From: an uncultured Atopobium sp.
GTDB lineage: Bacteria; Actinomycetota; Coriobacteriia; Coriobacteriales; Atopobiaceae
Assembly: GCA_946997485.1 (NCBI GenBank)
Contig: CAMPVF010000008.1
Coordinates: 1-64,000 of the forward strand
Direction: 5' to 3'
DNA length: 64,000 nucleotides
Positions 44,678 through 53,916 of this stretch are shown here, piece by piece (the first letter of the stretch is position 1; every line of letters begins with the position of its first letter). The notes under the pieces were generated by a model that saw nothing but the letters and a program-made list of their open reading frames with translations, made no database searches and was not told the origin of the DNA. Position numbers and translations under genes: made by a program.

Positions 44678-45904
44678 TTAATCTTCGATAGCGCCGTGAA
44701 CTTCGTACGAATACGCACGATCGTCGCCAAGCGCATCGTGAAAGTCGTCGGCAACTTCGTCGCCCATAATAGTGCGCGCATAGGCAAGCACGGCCTCGCG
44801 CGATGCGGCATCAGGCGCGTGAATAGCAGCGTCGTCAAAAATAGCACGTTCAAACAGCTCGTTTGCTTCCTCTTCGGTAAGACCGCGATCGGAAAGATAC
44901 CCAAGCTGTTCTGGCCCTATCGAACCAATGGAAGCGCCGTGGTTACCCATTACGTCGTCCTCATCGCACAAAATAACAGGCAGAGTTTCGTTGCGCACGT
45001 CGTCTGACGCGACAAGCACAGTTTCGGCTTCGTTTCCTTTTGAACCCTTGGCACCATGCACAAGGTCGATAGTTTCGCGCAGTGTTTTGTGCGCTCTATC
45101 ATACAAAATACCATTTGAAAGCATGGTGCAACGCGTATTACGGCCGCGCTGGCGCGCAATGTGGTTAATATCCAAGCGCTCGTCGCCGCGCACCAAATAG
45201 CGCAGCATAAGGTCGAGACGACATGAAGCACCTTGCATGTTTGCTTCAAACCCAAACGCCACTTGTTTGCCGCCCAGCGCATACTGGTGCACGTCAACAT
45301 GGGCACGGTCATCGAGCTGCAAACCGGTACCCTGCAGGTGCTGGTGCGTATCGCTCATCGCAACAATCTCAACCAAATGCAAGGTGGCATCGCGCTCAAC
45401 AATAATGCGCGCTACGTTTGCCGAGGAGCTTTCCTTATTCGACGTAGCGTGCGAAACAAGCACAACACACGCCTCGGCGCCTTCGCGAATGAGAATACCG
45501 CTATCTTTCATTTCGTTATTATCGGCATTTACGTTAAGCACAATGGGCTTTTCGGCATGCTGACCTTTTGGCACCTCATAAAAGTGCGAATCGGGCGCAA
45601 CCGAATCGATCCACGCCTGTGCCTCGTTGCCCAAGCCATAGGGCACACGGTCGAATAGCTGCGGCAAGCGCGCATACAGCGAGCCTGAAACGCGACCTTG
45701 AGGAAGCGTAAAAGTAACATTGTTTACGTTGAGATAATTCCACGTTTGCGCAGGTGGCGTGTTTACGCGGATGTCAACCGTTTTGGTAGTATCGGCATGC
45801 ATCGAAACTTCATCGGTAAAGCCCGAAGCAGAATGCGACGTTGGTTGGTCTAAAGCTGCAGCGGAAGTAGAGGATAACTCTGATTGTGCATGTTGTGTGT
45901 CCAT
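44678..45904 (-). CDS. sufD: Fe-S assembly scaffold subunit SufD
   Basis: A 408-residue SufBD-family protein. The conserved C-terminal part reads RGRNTRCTMLSNGILYDRAHKTLRETIDLVHGAKGSKGNE, then DEDDVMGNHGASIGSIGPEQLGYLSDRGLTEEEA, matching the SufD/SufB beta-helix and its His. It partners SufB and SufC in cluster assembly. The ATG overlaps the sufB stop by one base. Confidence 0.92.
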   Translation of the reverse strand: MDTQHAQSELSSTSAAALDQPTSHSASGFTDEVSMHADTTKTVDIRVNTPPAQTWNYLNVNNVTFTLPQGRVSGSLYARLPQLFDRVPYGLGNEAQAWIDSVAPDSHFYEVPKGQHAEKPIVLNVNADNNEMKDSGILIREGAEACVVLVSHATSNKESSSANVARIIVERDATLHLVEIVAMSDTHQHLQGTGLQLDDRAHVDVHQYALGGKQVAFGFEANMQGASCRLDLMLRYLVRGDERLDINHIARQRGRNTRCTMLSNGILYDRAHKTLRETIDLVHGAKGSKGNEAETVLVASDDVRNETLPVILCDEDDVMGNHGASIGSIGPEQLGYLSDRGLTEEEANELFERAIFDDAAIHAPDAASREAVLAYARTIMGDEVADDFHDALGDDRAYSYEVHGAIED

Positions 45905-47433
45905 TATCCAATCGCTCCTTCCATCTCAAGCTTAATGAGGTTATTCATTTCAACGGCATATTCAAGCGGCAACTCTTTTGAAACAGGGTTGGCAAAACCG
46001 TTTACCACCATCGTGCGAGCTTCAGCCTCAGAACAGCCGCGGCTCATCAAATACAAAATGGTGTCATCGGAAATACGACCAATTGTTGCCTCATGACCAA
46101 CACTTGCTGTAGCACAACGTACGTCGTTTGCCGGGATAGTATCCGAACGGCTAATGTCGTCGAGCATCAGCGACTGGCAGCTCACCGATGCAGTTGCATG
46201 GTGCGCGTGCTTACCTACCACCATCGACGAGCGGAAGGTATTAATGCCGCCATCTTTGGAGATTGATTTTGTATCAACCGATGTTTTTGTATTGGCACCG
46301 TTCATAATAATTTTGCAGCCGGTATCGAGGTTTTGCGTAGCGCCCGCAAAGGTAATGCCCGTAAACTCGCACACACTGCCCGCACCCTGCAAAATGGTGG
46401 TTGGGTACAAATACGAAACGTGGCTTCCAAACGAACCACTCACCCACTCCATGCGCGAGTTTTCGCCAATAAGCGCGCGCTTGGTGTTGAGGTTGTACAT
46501 GTTTTTAGACCAGTTTTCGATGGTTGAATAGCGCAGGCGGGCGTTATCGCCTACAAACAGCTCAACAGCACCGGCGTGCAGGTTTGCCTCGTAGTACTTA
46601 GGCGCAGAGCAACCTTCAATAAAGTGCAGGTCGGCGCCGTCTTCTACGATAATAAGCGTGTGCTCAAACTGACCTGCGCTCGACGCATTTAAGCGAAAAT
46701 AGCTTTGCAGCGGATACGAAAGCGAAACGCCACGGGGCACGTACACAAACGAGCCACCCGACCACACGGCATAGTGCAGCGCGGCAAACTTGTGGTCTTT
46801 AAGCGGAATGAGCTTGGAAAAATACTTGTGTACTACAGGCTCCCAGGTGGGATCGTGCAGCGCATCTTCGATAGTGGTATACACCACGCCCTGCTTGGCC
46901 ACGTCGTCGCGCATGTTGTGATACACAATTTCGGAGTCGTACTGTGCGCCAACACCCGCCAAACTTTTACGCTCAGCCTCAGGAATACCCAAACGCTCAA
47001 ACGTTTGCTTAATATCTTTTGGCACATCGTCCCAGCTACGCGCCTGTTTTGTGTTGGGGCTTACGTAGGTTGAAATGTGGTCCATATCCAAGCCCCCACA
47101 ATCGGGACCCCAGTTAGGCGCCATATCAATGTGATGAAAAATATCAAGCGCGTCAAGACGCAGCTTGAGCATCCATTCAGGCTCTTCCTTTTTTGCCGAG
47201 ATAGAACGAACAATATCGGGTGTAAGACCATCGGCATAGCGCTCGTAGCCGTCTTCACTCATAACAAAGTCGTAAAGCGACCGGTCGACATCAGCAATGT
47301 CGCTTCTGCCTTTTTCGTCAAGTCCAACATTAGAATTGGAGCCGCGACCTGCATATTCGTCCTGCCCCGACTGTTCATCAAAGATATCGGTTTGTGCGTG
47401 TTCGGCTATCTCGATAAGAGATTTATCTTTCAT
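45904..47433 (-). CDS. sufB: Fe-S assembly scaffold subunit SufB
   Basis: A 509-residue scaffold with the SufB signatures: DMAPNWGPDCGGLDMDHISTYV, SEIVYHNMRDDVAKQGVVYTTIEDAL, GGSFVYVPRGVSLSYPLQSYFRLNA, and the conserved C-terminal EATIGRISDDTILYLMSRGCSEAEARTMVVNGF containing the cluster-site Cys. It begins directly after the sufC stop with GAGG 5 bases upstream. Confidence 0.96.
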   Translation of the reverse strand: MKDKSLIEIAEHAQTDIFDEQSGQDEYAGRGSNSNVGLDEKGRSDIADVDRSLYDFVMSEDGYERYADGLTPDIVRSISAKKEEPEWMLKLRLDALDIFHHIDMAPNWGPDCGGLDMDHISTYVSPNTKQARSWDDVPKDIKQTFERLGIPEAERKSLAGVGAQYDSEIVYHNMRDDVAKQGVVYTTIEDALHDPTWEPVVHKYFSKLIPLKDHKFAALHYAVWSGGSFVYVPRGVSLSYPLQSYFRLNASSAGQFEHTLIIVEDGADLHFIEGCSAPKYYEANLHAGAVELFVGDNARLRYSTIENWSKNMYNLNTKRALIGENSRMEWVSGSFGSHVSYLYPTTILQGAGSVCEFTGITFAGATQNLDTGCKIIMNGANTKTSVDTKSISKDGGINTFRSSMVVGKHAHHATASVSCQSLMLDDISRSDTIPANDVRCATASVGHEATIGRISDDTILYLMSRGCSEAEARTMVVNGFANPVSKELPLEYAVEMNNLIKLEMEGAIG

Positions 47434-48216
47434 TTATGCCTCGCGCTTCTTTTTATCTGCAAGCTTTTCGCTAAGCAGCTCTTCGTATTCGCCAAAGCCG
47501 TGAGTATCAATGTGGTCGATAAGCGACGCAGGTCCTTCGGCCATGATGCGTCCCTTTACCATAACGTGCGTGCAATCGACATTAAGACGCTCAAGAATAC
47601 GCGTGTTGTGCGTAATCATAAGGAGCGCACCTGCGCAATCTTGACGATAGGCTTCAATACCCTTGGACACAATGGCAAGTGCGTCAACATCCAAACCCGA
47701 ATCGGTTTCGTCGAGAATAGCAAGTTTTGGACGAAGTAAAAGCAGCTGTAACATTTCTACTTTTTTCTTTTCGCCGCCCGAAAAACCAACGTTGAGCTCG
47801 CGTGTAAGGAATGATTCATCCATTTCGAGTTTTTCGGAAATTTCGGAAACGCGCTCACGGAACTTACGCGCAGAGAGCTTAAGCTCGGGACGTTTTTGAC
47901 AAATGGTACGCAAAAAGCTGTAAAGCGGCACACCGGGAACTTCAATGGGCGCCTGATACGACAAGAACAACCCCGCAAGCGAACGCTTATCGCAGGTAGT
48001 TTGAGTGATGTCTTCGCCGTTAAAGGTTACGCTACCTTCGGTTACGTGATATACAGGGTCGCCCATAATAACATGGCCAAGGGTTGATTTACCTGCACCG
48101 TTAGGCCCCATCATGACGTGAGTTTCGCCTGCTTTGATATGGAGTTGTATGTCATGCAAAATAGGCTTATCTTCTGTACCTGCATGCAGGTGAGAAACCG
48201 TGAGTAAGTCTGACAT
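47434..48216 (-). CDS. sufC: Fe-S assembly ATPase SufC
   Basis: A 260-residue ABC-type ATPase with Walker A GPNGAGKST, signature NVGFSGGEKKKVEMLQ, Walker B LAILDETDSGLD. It powers conformational change in SufBD. The ATG at 48216 with AAGGAAGG upstream was preferred to a frame 20 residues longer. First gene of the operon; order C-B-D-S-U with no SufR-type regulator alongside. Confidence 0.96.
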   Translation of the reverse strand: MSDLLTVSHLHAGTEDKPILHDIQLHIKAGETHVMMGPNGAGKSTLGHVIMGDPVYHVTEGSVTFNGEDITQTTCDKRSLAGLFLSYQAPIEVPGVPLYSFLRTICQKRPELKLSARKFRERVSEISEKLEMDESFLTRELNVGFSGGEKKKVEMLQLLLLRPKLAILDETDSGLDVDALAIVSKGIEAYRQDCAGALLMITHNTRILERLNVDCTHVMVKGRIMAEGPASLIDHIDTHGFGEYEELLSEKLADKKKREA

Positions 48217-48520
48217 GAGCACCTTCCTTTGAGTAATGGCATCTCGTAAAATATAAAAACGCACGCGGATGCGCACGTATAGCGCGATGTATGTATAGAT
48301 TAATCCTACCCGCGTGTGTTTCGTTTAAGCTCAACAGCGCGCATGTTCATTAAAGTTTTATAACGCGCCACGTGTAGGTGCGAGTGCTGGTGCTTGTGCA
48401 GAAGTGTCTGTGATGGTAGACACGCACGCGCACGGCAGTATTGTTCTTATGAGTTTATCCGATTTGGGCAGCTGCAATGCGGGTATACTCAAAGCACCTA
48501 CCATATGTAAAGGAGCAGCT
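48217..48520. other. Divergent promoter region between suf and an ArsC/Spx-like gene
   Basis: 304 bases without a gene; AT-rich near 48245-48260 and 48300-48365. I saw no clear operator, riboswitch or terminator. Confidence 0.4.
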
Positions 48521-48919
48521 ATGTCTACATCATGTTCGATTGAATTTATTTGGTATGCAAGGTGCTCTACCTGCAGAAAAGCAAAAGCATGGCTCGAAAA
48601 TCATGGCGTGCGTGTGCAGGTGCGCGACATCATTTCGCAAACGCCTACCGCACGTGAGCTTGCCCAATGGTATGAAGCAAGCGGTTACAGCTCAGCTCGG
48701 CGCCTGTGCAACACATCGGGCGTAAGTTACCGAGAAGATCACATAAAAGACCTGCTCGATAAGGGCATGACGAACGATGAACTGTTTTTGCGCATGGAGC
48801 AAAACGGCAAGCTCATTAAGCGTCCGCTGCTTATTGGCACCAACGCCCAAACAGGCAAGGTAAACTTTGTGTGTGCTGGTTTTAAAGAAGATGAATGGAT
48901 GCGTGCGCTTGGGTTGTAG
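48521..48919 (+). CDS. ArsC/Spx-family thioredoxin-fold protein
   Basis: A 132-residue protein of the ArsC/Spx/MgsR superfamily: WYARCSTCRKAKAWLENHG with a CxxC, RRLCNTSGVSYRE, and the C-terminal RPLLIGTNAQTGKVNFVCAGFKEDEW. It lacks the clear RKxxL-type Spx signature and the classic arsenate reductase Arg triad cannot be confirmed, so it may be a redox regulator or an arsenate reductase-like enzyme. The ATG at 48521 has AAAGGAG 5 bases upstream; a longer frame begins in the suf promoter region. Confidence 0.8.
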   Translation: MSTSCSIEFIWYARCSTCRKAKAWLENHGVRVQVRDIISQTPTARELAQWYEASGYSSARRLCNTSGVSYREDHIKDLLDKGMTNDELFLRMEQNGKLIKRPLLIGTNAQTGKVNFVCAGFKEDEWMRALGL

Positions 48920-49014
48920 GGCACGTAGGCTGTAGTGCGCGTAAGTTGTAGCGCACATTTCCGCAGGTACACGTTATAACATACCGACCAGATGTGCGCC
49001 AGGTGGCGCATCAA

Positions 49015-49048
49015 AAAACTCCCACAGACATGCGTCTGCGGGAGTTTT
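49015..49048. terminator. Bidirectional terminator between ArsC-like gene and fba
   Basis: AAAACTCCC/GGGAGTTTT with an inner CAGACATGCGTCTG palindrome. The minus side ends in six U; the plus side in UUUU. It is shared by two convergent genes. Confidence 0.85.
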
Positions 49049-49117
49049 ACGTTACGATGTGTAGCTGCAAAGCACAGCTACGATGCACTAAAATTTAGTG
49101 CGCAGCGTGCGTAAGAA

Positions 49118-49993
49118 CTATTTGTTCCAGCCTTTATGATCGCTACCAAAGGTGCGGATAAGATCGACTGCACGGTCAACGATTGCAGCGCGACCTGGTT
49201 TGAGGATCTTACGAGGATCGAAGCCCTTGGGCTCAAGGTCTTTACCCTCTTCGATGTATTTGCGGATAGCTGCGGTAAATACCTGCTGAAGCTCGGTATT
49301 AACATTAACTTTTGCAATACCCATCGAAATAGCTTTTTGAGTTTGCTCGGTTGGGATACCACTACCGCCGTGAAGAACGAGTGGGAGATCGCCTACCTTC
49401 TCTTTAATGAGTGAAATTTGCTCAAACGAAAGGCTCTTCCAGCTCTTTGGATAAACACCGTGGATGTTACCAATACCACATGCAAGAGCGTCTACGCCCA
49501 GGTTAGCGAACATTTCGCACTGTTTAGGATCGGCAAGTTCACCGGTGTTGGTAACGCCGTCTTCGGTGCCGCCAATGCCGCCAACTTCTGCCTCAACAGA
49601 AATGCCCTTCTTGTGGCAAATTCCAACAATTTCTTGTGTACGCTTAAGGTTAAGTTCAAAATCATGCTCGCGTGAACCATCGTACATAACAGACGTAAAG
49701 CCTGCTTCGATTGCCTGGAATACTTCCTCGTAATTACCGTGGTCCAGGTGCATAGCAACAGGAACTGTAATATTTTTGGTTTCTAACATGGTATCTACAA
49801 TTTCTTTAACAACCTTAAATGATGTTTGCCATTTAGCAGCACCACCGGTGCACTGAACAATAACAGGAGCTTGTTCAGCCTCAGCGGCGTCGAGAATAGC
49901 GGCTGCCCACTCGAGGTTATTGGTGTTAAATGCAGCGATTGCATAATGGCCCTTTACAGCGCCGGTAAGCATATCTGTTGCGGAAACGAGCAT
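49118..49993 (-). CDS. fba: Class II fructose-1,6-bisphosphate aldolase
   Basis: A 291-residue zinc aldolase cleaving fructose-1,6-bisphosphate in glycolysis. Zinc and catalytic motifs: AAFNTNNLEWAAAILDAAEAEQAPVIVQ, VAMHLDHG, GFTSVMYDGS, IGNIHGVYP, VLHGGSGIP and KVNVNTELQ. AAGGAGG lies 6 bases upstream of the ATG. It is a single gene, with 210 bases of upstream sequence without a gene. Confidence 0.95.
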   Translation of the reverse strand: MLVSATDMLTGAVKGHYAIAAFNTNNLEWAAAILDAAEAEQAPVIVQCTGGAAKWQTSFKVVKEIVDTMLETKNITVPVAMHLDHGNYEEVFQAIEAGFTSVMYDGSREHDFELNLKRTQEIVGICHKKGISVEAEVGGIGGTEDGVTNTGELADPKQCEMFANLGVDALACGIGNIHGVYPKSWKSLSFEQISLIKEKVGDLPLVLHGGSGIPTEQTQKAISMGIAKVNVNTELQQVFTAAIRKYIEEGKDLEPKGFDPRKILKPGRAAIVDRAVDLIRTFGSDHKGWNK

Positions 49994-50203
49994 GAGTTAC
50001 CTCCTTGAAGTACCTACATTATTATTTGGTACGCTTGTTACACACAGTATCATAGCGCAATTTATGAATAGGATTATCGTTACGTATTATGCATACATAT
50101 TAGTCATACCTGTATACGCAACCGCGCCAAACGGCCTGCGCACACACTGCGGTATGCTCAAAAAGGCATATCATCACGCGGGGCTAAAACGGAATGCACC
50201 TGC

Positions 50204-51184
50204 CTAGAGTAAGGCCATTACCTGGCGTTTTGCATGTAGAAATTCATCGGTAAGCGCAAAATCGGCAGCAGACATATCGGCGCTATGCGCAACTGCAACC
50301 TCGCCTACAATCGTAGCGGGTGCACACGCTGCATCTTCACAAGCGTGCGCGGTAGGCTTTGCCAAAATGTACACGCGTTGTGCCATCATAAGCGCTTCAT
50401 CAACATCGTGTGTAATGGCAAGCGTCGACAAATGGTACAGGCGCGCCATCCGCAAATACCAGCTGCGCATTTCAACACGGGTAATAGCGTCGAGTGCCGA
50501 GAAGGGCTCGTCGAGAAGAACGCACGAATTACCCATGGCATAGGTACGCATAAACGCCACACGCTGACGCATACCACCGGATAGCTGCGAGGGCCAGGCT
50601 TGCTCATAGCCGGCAAGACCACAGGGCTCAAAAAGCTCTGCAACATGGGCGCGTGCCTGCTGTTTTGGCACACCGTGAATTACCAAAGGCAAACACACGT
50701 TATCGATAACACTCATGTGCTCAAGCAACAAATCGCGCTGAAACATATAGCTTACATGACCGGGTTTATTGGTAATAACACTGCCAAACGAACACACATC
50801 GCCACGTACCGCAGGCAAAAGCCCTGCCAGCGCATGCAAAATGGTGGTTTTGCCGCAACCCGAACGTCCCACAAGGCATACCGTTTCGCCCTTAGAAACA
50901 TACAGCGAAACGTCGCGTACCACAAGTGCAGGCTCATTGGGAGATGCGCTGGTAGATGAACTGTTATGCGCCTTACTGTTATGCGTCTTACGTGCGGCAG
51001 ATGCCGTATCCCACGAAAGCGAAAGGTGCTCGGCCCACAGCGCACAATCTTCGCGCGAGGGCGTAGCGGCATCGTGCACTTCGTCTTGCAGCGTAGACGT
51101 GCCACAAGGCGCGTTGTTCGTTGCAGCGGAATGTGAGTCGTTTTCATAAGAAGTATCAGCGTGTATACAATCCATAACGTGCAT
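50204..51184 (-). CDS. ABC transporter ATP-binding protein of the thiamine-precursor system
   Basis: A protein of up to 326 residues, SsuB/ThiZ-like ATPase: Walker A GRSGCGKTT, signature QLSGGMRQRVAFMRTYAMG, Walker B CVLLDEPFSALD. It would power the permease and NMT1-like binding protein upstream. The first 70 residues are low-complexity and not part of the domain. The start may be the first ATG or one three codons in; the ribosome site is weak (GAAAG). The gap to the binding-protein gene contains the GTTCAA repeats. Last gene under the TPP riboswitch, though the 200-base gap allows separate control. Confidence 0.85.
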   Translation of the reverse strand: MHVMDCIHADTSYENDSHSAATNNAPCGTSTLQDEVHDAATPSREDCALWAEHLSLSWDTASAARKTHNSKAHNSSSTSASPNEPALVVRDVSLYVSKGETVCLVGRSGCGKTTILHALAGLLPAVRGDVCSFGSVITNKPGHVSYMFQRDLLLEHMSVIDNVCLPLVIHGVPKQQARAHVAELFEPCGLAGYEQAWPSQLSGGMRQRVAFMRTYAMGNSCVLLDEPFSALDAITRVEMRSWYLRMARLYHLSTLAITHDVDEALMMAQRVYILAKPTAHACEDAACAPATIVGEVAVAHSADMSAADFALTDEFLHAKRQVMALL

Positions 51185-51210
51185 CTTTCTTTGCGGAGCA
51201 TACGTGCAAG

Positions 51211-51315
51211 GTTCAAATTCCAGACAGAGCAGGTAGTTGAAAAGTTCAAACGTTCAAAAAAAGTTCAAGATGAGTTCAAAAGTTCAAACTAAAGGTTCAA
51301 AGTTCAAAAGTTCAA
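51211..51315. repeat. Nine irregular direct repeats of GTTCAA
   Basis: GTTCAA begins at 51211, 51244, 51252, 51263, 51274, 51282, 51295, 51302 and 51310, mostly as AGTTCAAA with 7-13-base spacing. The cluster lies directly upstream of the ATPase start. No hairpin forms, since all copies are in one direction. It could be a multi-site binding array or a repeat expansion. Confidence 0.7.
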
Positions 51316-51386
51316 ATACCAGTCCGCACAGCAGACTCAAACAAACAAACTACCCCCACGCACGCAGCGTGGAGGTAGCCTCATAC

Positions 51387-52469
51387 TTATAAGAATTTAA
51401 GGTTATAACCTGCGGCAACGTCGATTGTTTTTGCAACAAGTTTGTTGTCGTTAAGCCACTTAAAGTATGCACCCCAACGGTTAGGATCGATAGCGCCCCA
51501 TTCTTTAGCGTCATCAACATACTTTTGCGACAAGAACTTTTGACTTTGCAGTACAAGTTTAGCATCGAGCTCGGGAACAGCTTTGCACAAAAGGTCGGCT
51601 GCGTCATCTGGATCGTTTACGGCATACTCATAGCCCTTCTTAAGCGCACCTACAAATTTTGATACCCTGTCTGCATGATCTTTTGCATAACCGCTGTTTA
51701 CAGCTACAACAGGTGTGTAGAAGTCGAATACTTCGTCGATGTCCTTAAATGCAAAGTAATTAATATCGTAGTTGTTAACGATGGCGTTTTGCACTGCCCA
51801 GCCTTCAAATACCCACAAGGTATCAAAGAGGTTCGCCTTAAGACCTTGCACCTCGTCGCTGGCTTCGTAAGGAACCATCTTAATTTTGCTGTAGTTGCCG
51901 CCGTCTTTCTCAACAACATGCTTAATGGTTGCCTGCTCAATGGGCATGTTCCATGTGGCATAGGTGTGATTTTCCATAAAACGCGGCGACGTAATACCGT
52001 CGGCCTTGCGGCTCATAATACCCGAGGTGTTGTGCTGCAACACGGCTGCCACAGCCTCAATAGGCACAGGATTATCGCTTGCAAGCGTGTTTGCAATAAA
52101 GTCTTGGTAACTAATACCAAACTGTGCCTGACCCGAACCAATCATTGCCTCAGCGCCGTCTTGCGCAGGCTGAACAATCTCAACGTCAAAGCCTGCGTCC
52201 TTAAAGTAGCCCTTGTCACGTGCTACATACAAACCGGTGTGGTTGGTATTTGGTGTGTAATCGAGGCAGAACGTAATTTTTTCGAGATCCTTAGGTGCAC
52301 TTGCAGGAGCACTTTCTTCCTTTTTTTGTTGAGTAGAGCAGCCGGCAAGCGCAAGACCAGCGGCAGCAGCAGCGCCCAAACCCAAAAAGCTACGACGTGA
52401 CATACCGGCAAAACCCGAACGTGCACGTATAAGACGATCCATATCTTCACGAGATAACATGTTATTCAT
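51387..52469 (-). CDS. NMT1/THI5-like substrate-binding lipoprotein (ThiY-type)
   Basis: A 360-residue binding protein. Tat-like SRRSFLGLG followed by lipobox LAGC. The opening FCLDYTPNTNHTGLYVARDKGYFKDAGFDVEIVQP is the ThiY/NMT1 signature for pyrimidine precursors of thiamine (HMP or formylaminopyrimidine). The ATG at 52469 overlaps the permease stop by 8 bases and has AAAGGA 6 bases upstream; longer frames run into the permease gene. Downstream of the TPP riboswitch. Confidence 0.88.
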   Translation of the reverse strand: MNNMLSREDMDRLIRARSGFAGMSRRSFLGLGAAAAAGLALAGCSTQQKKEESAPASAPKDLEKITFCLDYTPNTNHTGLYVARDKGYFKDAGFDVEIVQPAQDGAEAMIGSGQAQFGISYQDFIANTLASDNPVPIEAVAAVLQHNTSGIMSRKADGITSPRFMENHTYATWNMPIEQATIKHVVEKDGGNYSKIKMVPYEASDEVQGLKANLFDTLWVFEGWAVQNAIVNNYDINYFAFKDIDEVFDFYTPVVAVNSGYAKDHADRVSKFVGALKKGYEYAVNDPDDAADLLCKAVPELDAKLVLQSQKFLSQKYVDDAKEWGAIDPNRWGAYFKWLNDNKLVAKTIDVAAGYNLKFL

Positions 52470-53259
52470 GTTGATTCCTTTCATATTTTTTGTAAGGCAT
52501 GCACACGTGTTGCAAGCCGCGAACACAGCCCATTAAGGCAAGTGACAATGCCGAAATGAGCACAATAACCGCAAACATGCGGTCGTACGAAAACGATTTA
52601 CGCACGCGAATCATGTATACACCAAGACCGGCGTAACCGCCCAGCCACTCGGCAATAACCGCAGCTACAATGGCATATGTAGCACTTATGGTAAGGCCGG
52701 AAAACGCGTGCTCAATAGCTCCGGGTATTTTTACATACCAAAAGAGCTGAAACGGTGTTGCACCCATGGTTTTCATAAGGTTGAGCATATCGGGCGACAC
52801 CGACTGAAACCCTGCCGTAAGCGAAATGGTAATGGGGAAAAACGTGGTAAGAATAACCAATACAACCTTAGGCAACAAGCCATACCCCAGCCACAACACA
52901 AGCAACGGCGCAATAGCAATAGCTGGAACAGTTTGCGAAACGGTGATAAGCGGCGACAGCGCGTAACGGATGGGCGCGCACACATCCATAATAACCGCCA
53001 CCACAAAGCCCAAAATACAGCCAAATACCAGCCCGTATAGCGCCTCAAGCAGGGTTGTTTGGGCGTGCTGGCACAAAAGCGCGCAATCTTGCACGGCGGC
53101 ATGGCACACCTGTAGGGGCGTTGGCAACAAAAAGTTGGCGATAAGCCCGCAATCAACCGAAAACTGCCATAGCGCAATAAGCGCAACGCACGTTGCCGCA
53201 GGAATAAGGGTTGTTTTATGGTTTACACACCACGATAAAACACGTTGCATAACGTTCAC
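52462..53259 (-). CDS. ABC transporter permease (ThiX-type)
   Basis: A 265-residue BPD-type permease with six hydrophobic segments and the EAA loop (MLNLMKTMGATPFQLFWYVKIPGAIEHAF), as in SsuC/ThiX/TauC permeases. It forms the channel for the NMT1-like binding protein. The first codon is GTG with weak ribosome site; an ATG three codons in (53250) is an equally good start. Overlaps the binding-protein gene by 8 bases. Confidence 0.9.
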   Translation of the reverse strand: MNVMQRVLSWCVNHKTTLIPAATCVALIALWQFSVDCGLIANFLLPTPLQVCHAAVQDCALLCQHAQTTLLEALYGLVFGCILGFVVAVIMDVCAPIRYALSPLITVSQTVPAIAIAPLLVLWLGYGLLPKVVLVILTTFFPITISLTAGFQSVSPDMLNLMKTMGATPFQLFWYVKIPGAIEHAFSGLTISATYAIVAAVIAEWLGGYAGLGVYMIRVRKSFSYDRMFAVIVLISALSLALMGCVRGLQHVCMPYKKYERNQHE

Positions 53260-53326
53260 TCACTACATCTCAAGGCTATAGCTAACACCATAGGTAACAA
53301 CATTGGTACAACCTCTCAAAGCCATA

Positions 53327-53656
53327 TTATGCCTGCTTAGAGACTTGCTCTTGATTATGCTGAACGTAGGGTTTTAATTTTTGCTCGCTGGTAAGGCAGG
53401 TATCGTGTGCATCATAATCTACCTTTACGTACATCATGCTATGAGCACAGCCTGCTTGTTCTCCAATTTTTGGACAGGTAGCAATAATGCGCATGCACGT
53501 TTCGAGGTCGCCCTCAATAGTGGTTTCGAAGGGTGCAACAAAATAGTTCACCCCCGTAGACGCAATATATGCGATTACTTTGTCGACATACGCGCACACG
53601 TCGTCGTTTGAGTGGGCATCCATCGGCAAAAACTGAATCGCAACAGAACACTGCAT
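53327..53656 (-). CDS. Thiamine-binding MTH1187/YkoF-type protein
   Basis: A 109-residue DUF77 (MTH1187/YkoF superfamily) protein: QCSVAIQFLPM, TGVNYFVAPFETTIEGDLETCMRII. These ferredoxin-like proteins bind thiamine or HMP and are often found with pyrimidine-precursor transporters. First gene after the TPP riboswitch. The ATG at 53656 has AAAGGAG 5 bases upstream. Confidence 0.85.
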   Translation of the reverse strand: MQCSVAIQFLPMDAHSNDDVCAYVDKVIAYIASTGVNYFVAPFETTIEGDLETCMRIIATCPKIGEQAGCAHSMMYVKVDYDAHDTCLTSEQKLKPYVQHNQEQVSKQA

Positions 53657-53726
53657 AACATCTCCTTTCGTGTGTACCGGCATGTGGGACAAACACACAT
53701 AAGGCATGTATGCATGTACATTGTAA

Positions 53727-53806
53727 CGTCCCTACGCTGGCATTATCCAGATCAGGTATGGTCAGATGCTGGCATCTTTCTCAGCCTACCTAGCTGTAAG
53801 CTCCCA
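53727..53806 (-). ncRNA. TPP riboswitch (THI box)
   Basis: On the minus strand: GGGAGC..., the conserved CUGAGA of the pyrimidine-sensor arm, then ACCUGAUCUGGAUAAUGCCAGCGUAGGGA of the pyrophosphate-sensor arm (written here in two parts: ACCTGATCTGGATAAT, then GCCAGCGTAGGGA). P1 closes TCCC with GGGA. No U-tract terminator lies between it and the ATG 70 bases on. A GTGTGT/ACACAC pairing next to AAAGGAG suggests translational control. It turns off the precursor transporter when thiamine pyrophosphate is high. Confidence 0.96.
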
Positions 53807-53916
53807 TGTATACATAGTAGTATATTCCAATATGCAAAGTTTATACTGCAGCGCTATGCAAAGAATATTCAAAACTGACACGCGCGCACGCAGGCAGGCA
53901 CGCAGGCAGGCGCACG

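Noticed and set aside
51211..51315. CRISPR array
   Set aside because: Units are 6-8 bases with short irregular spacing and no unique spacers.
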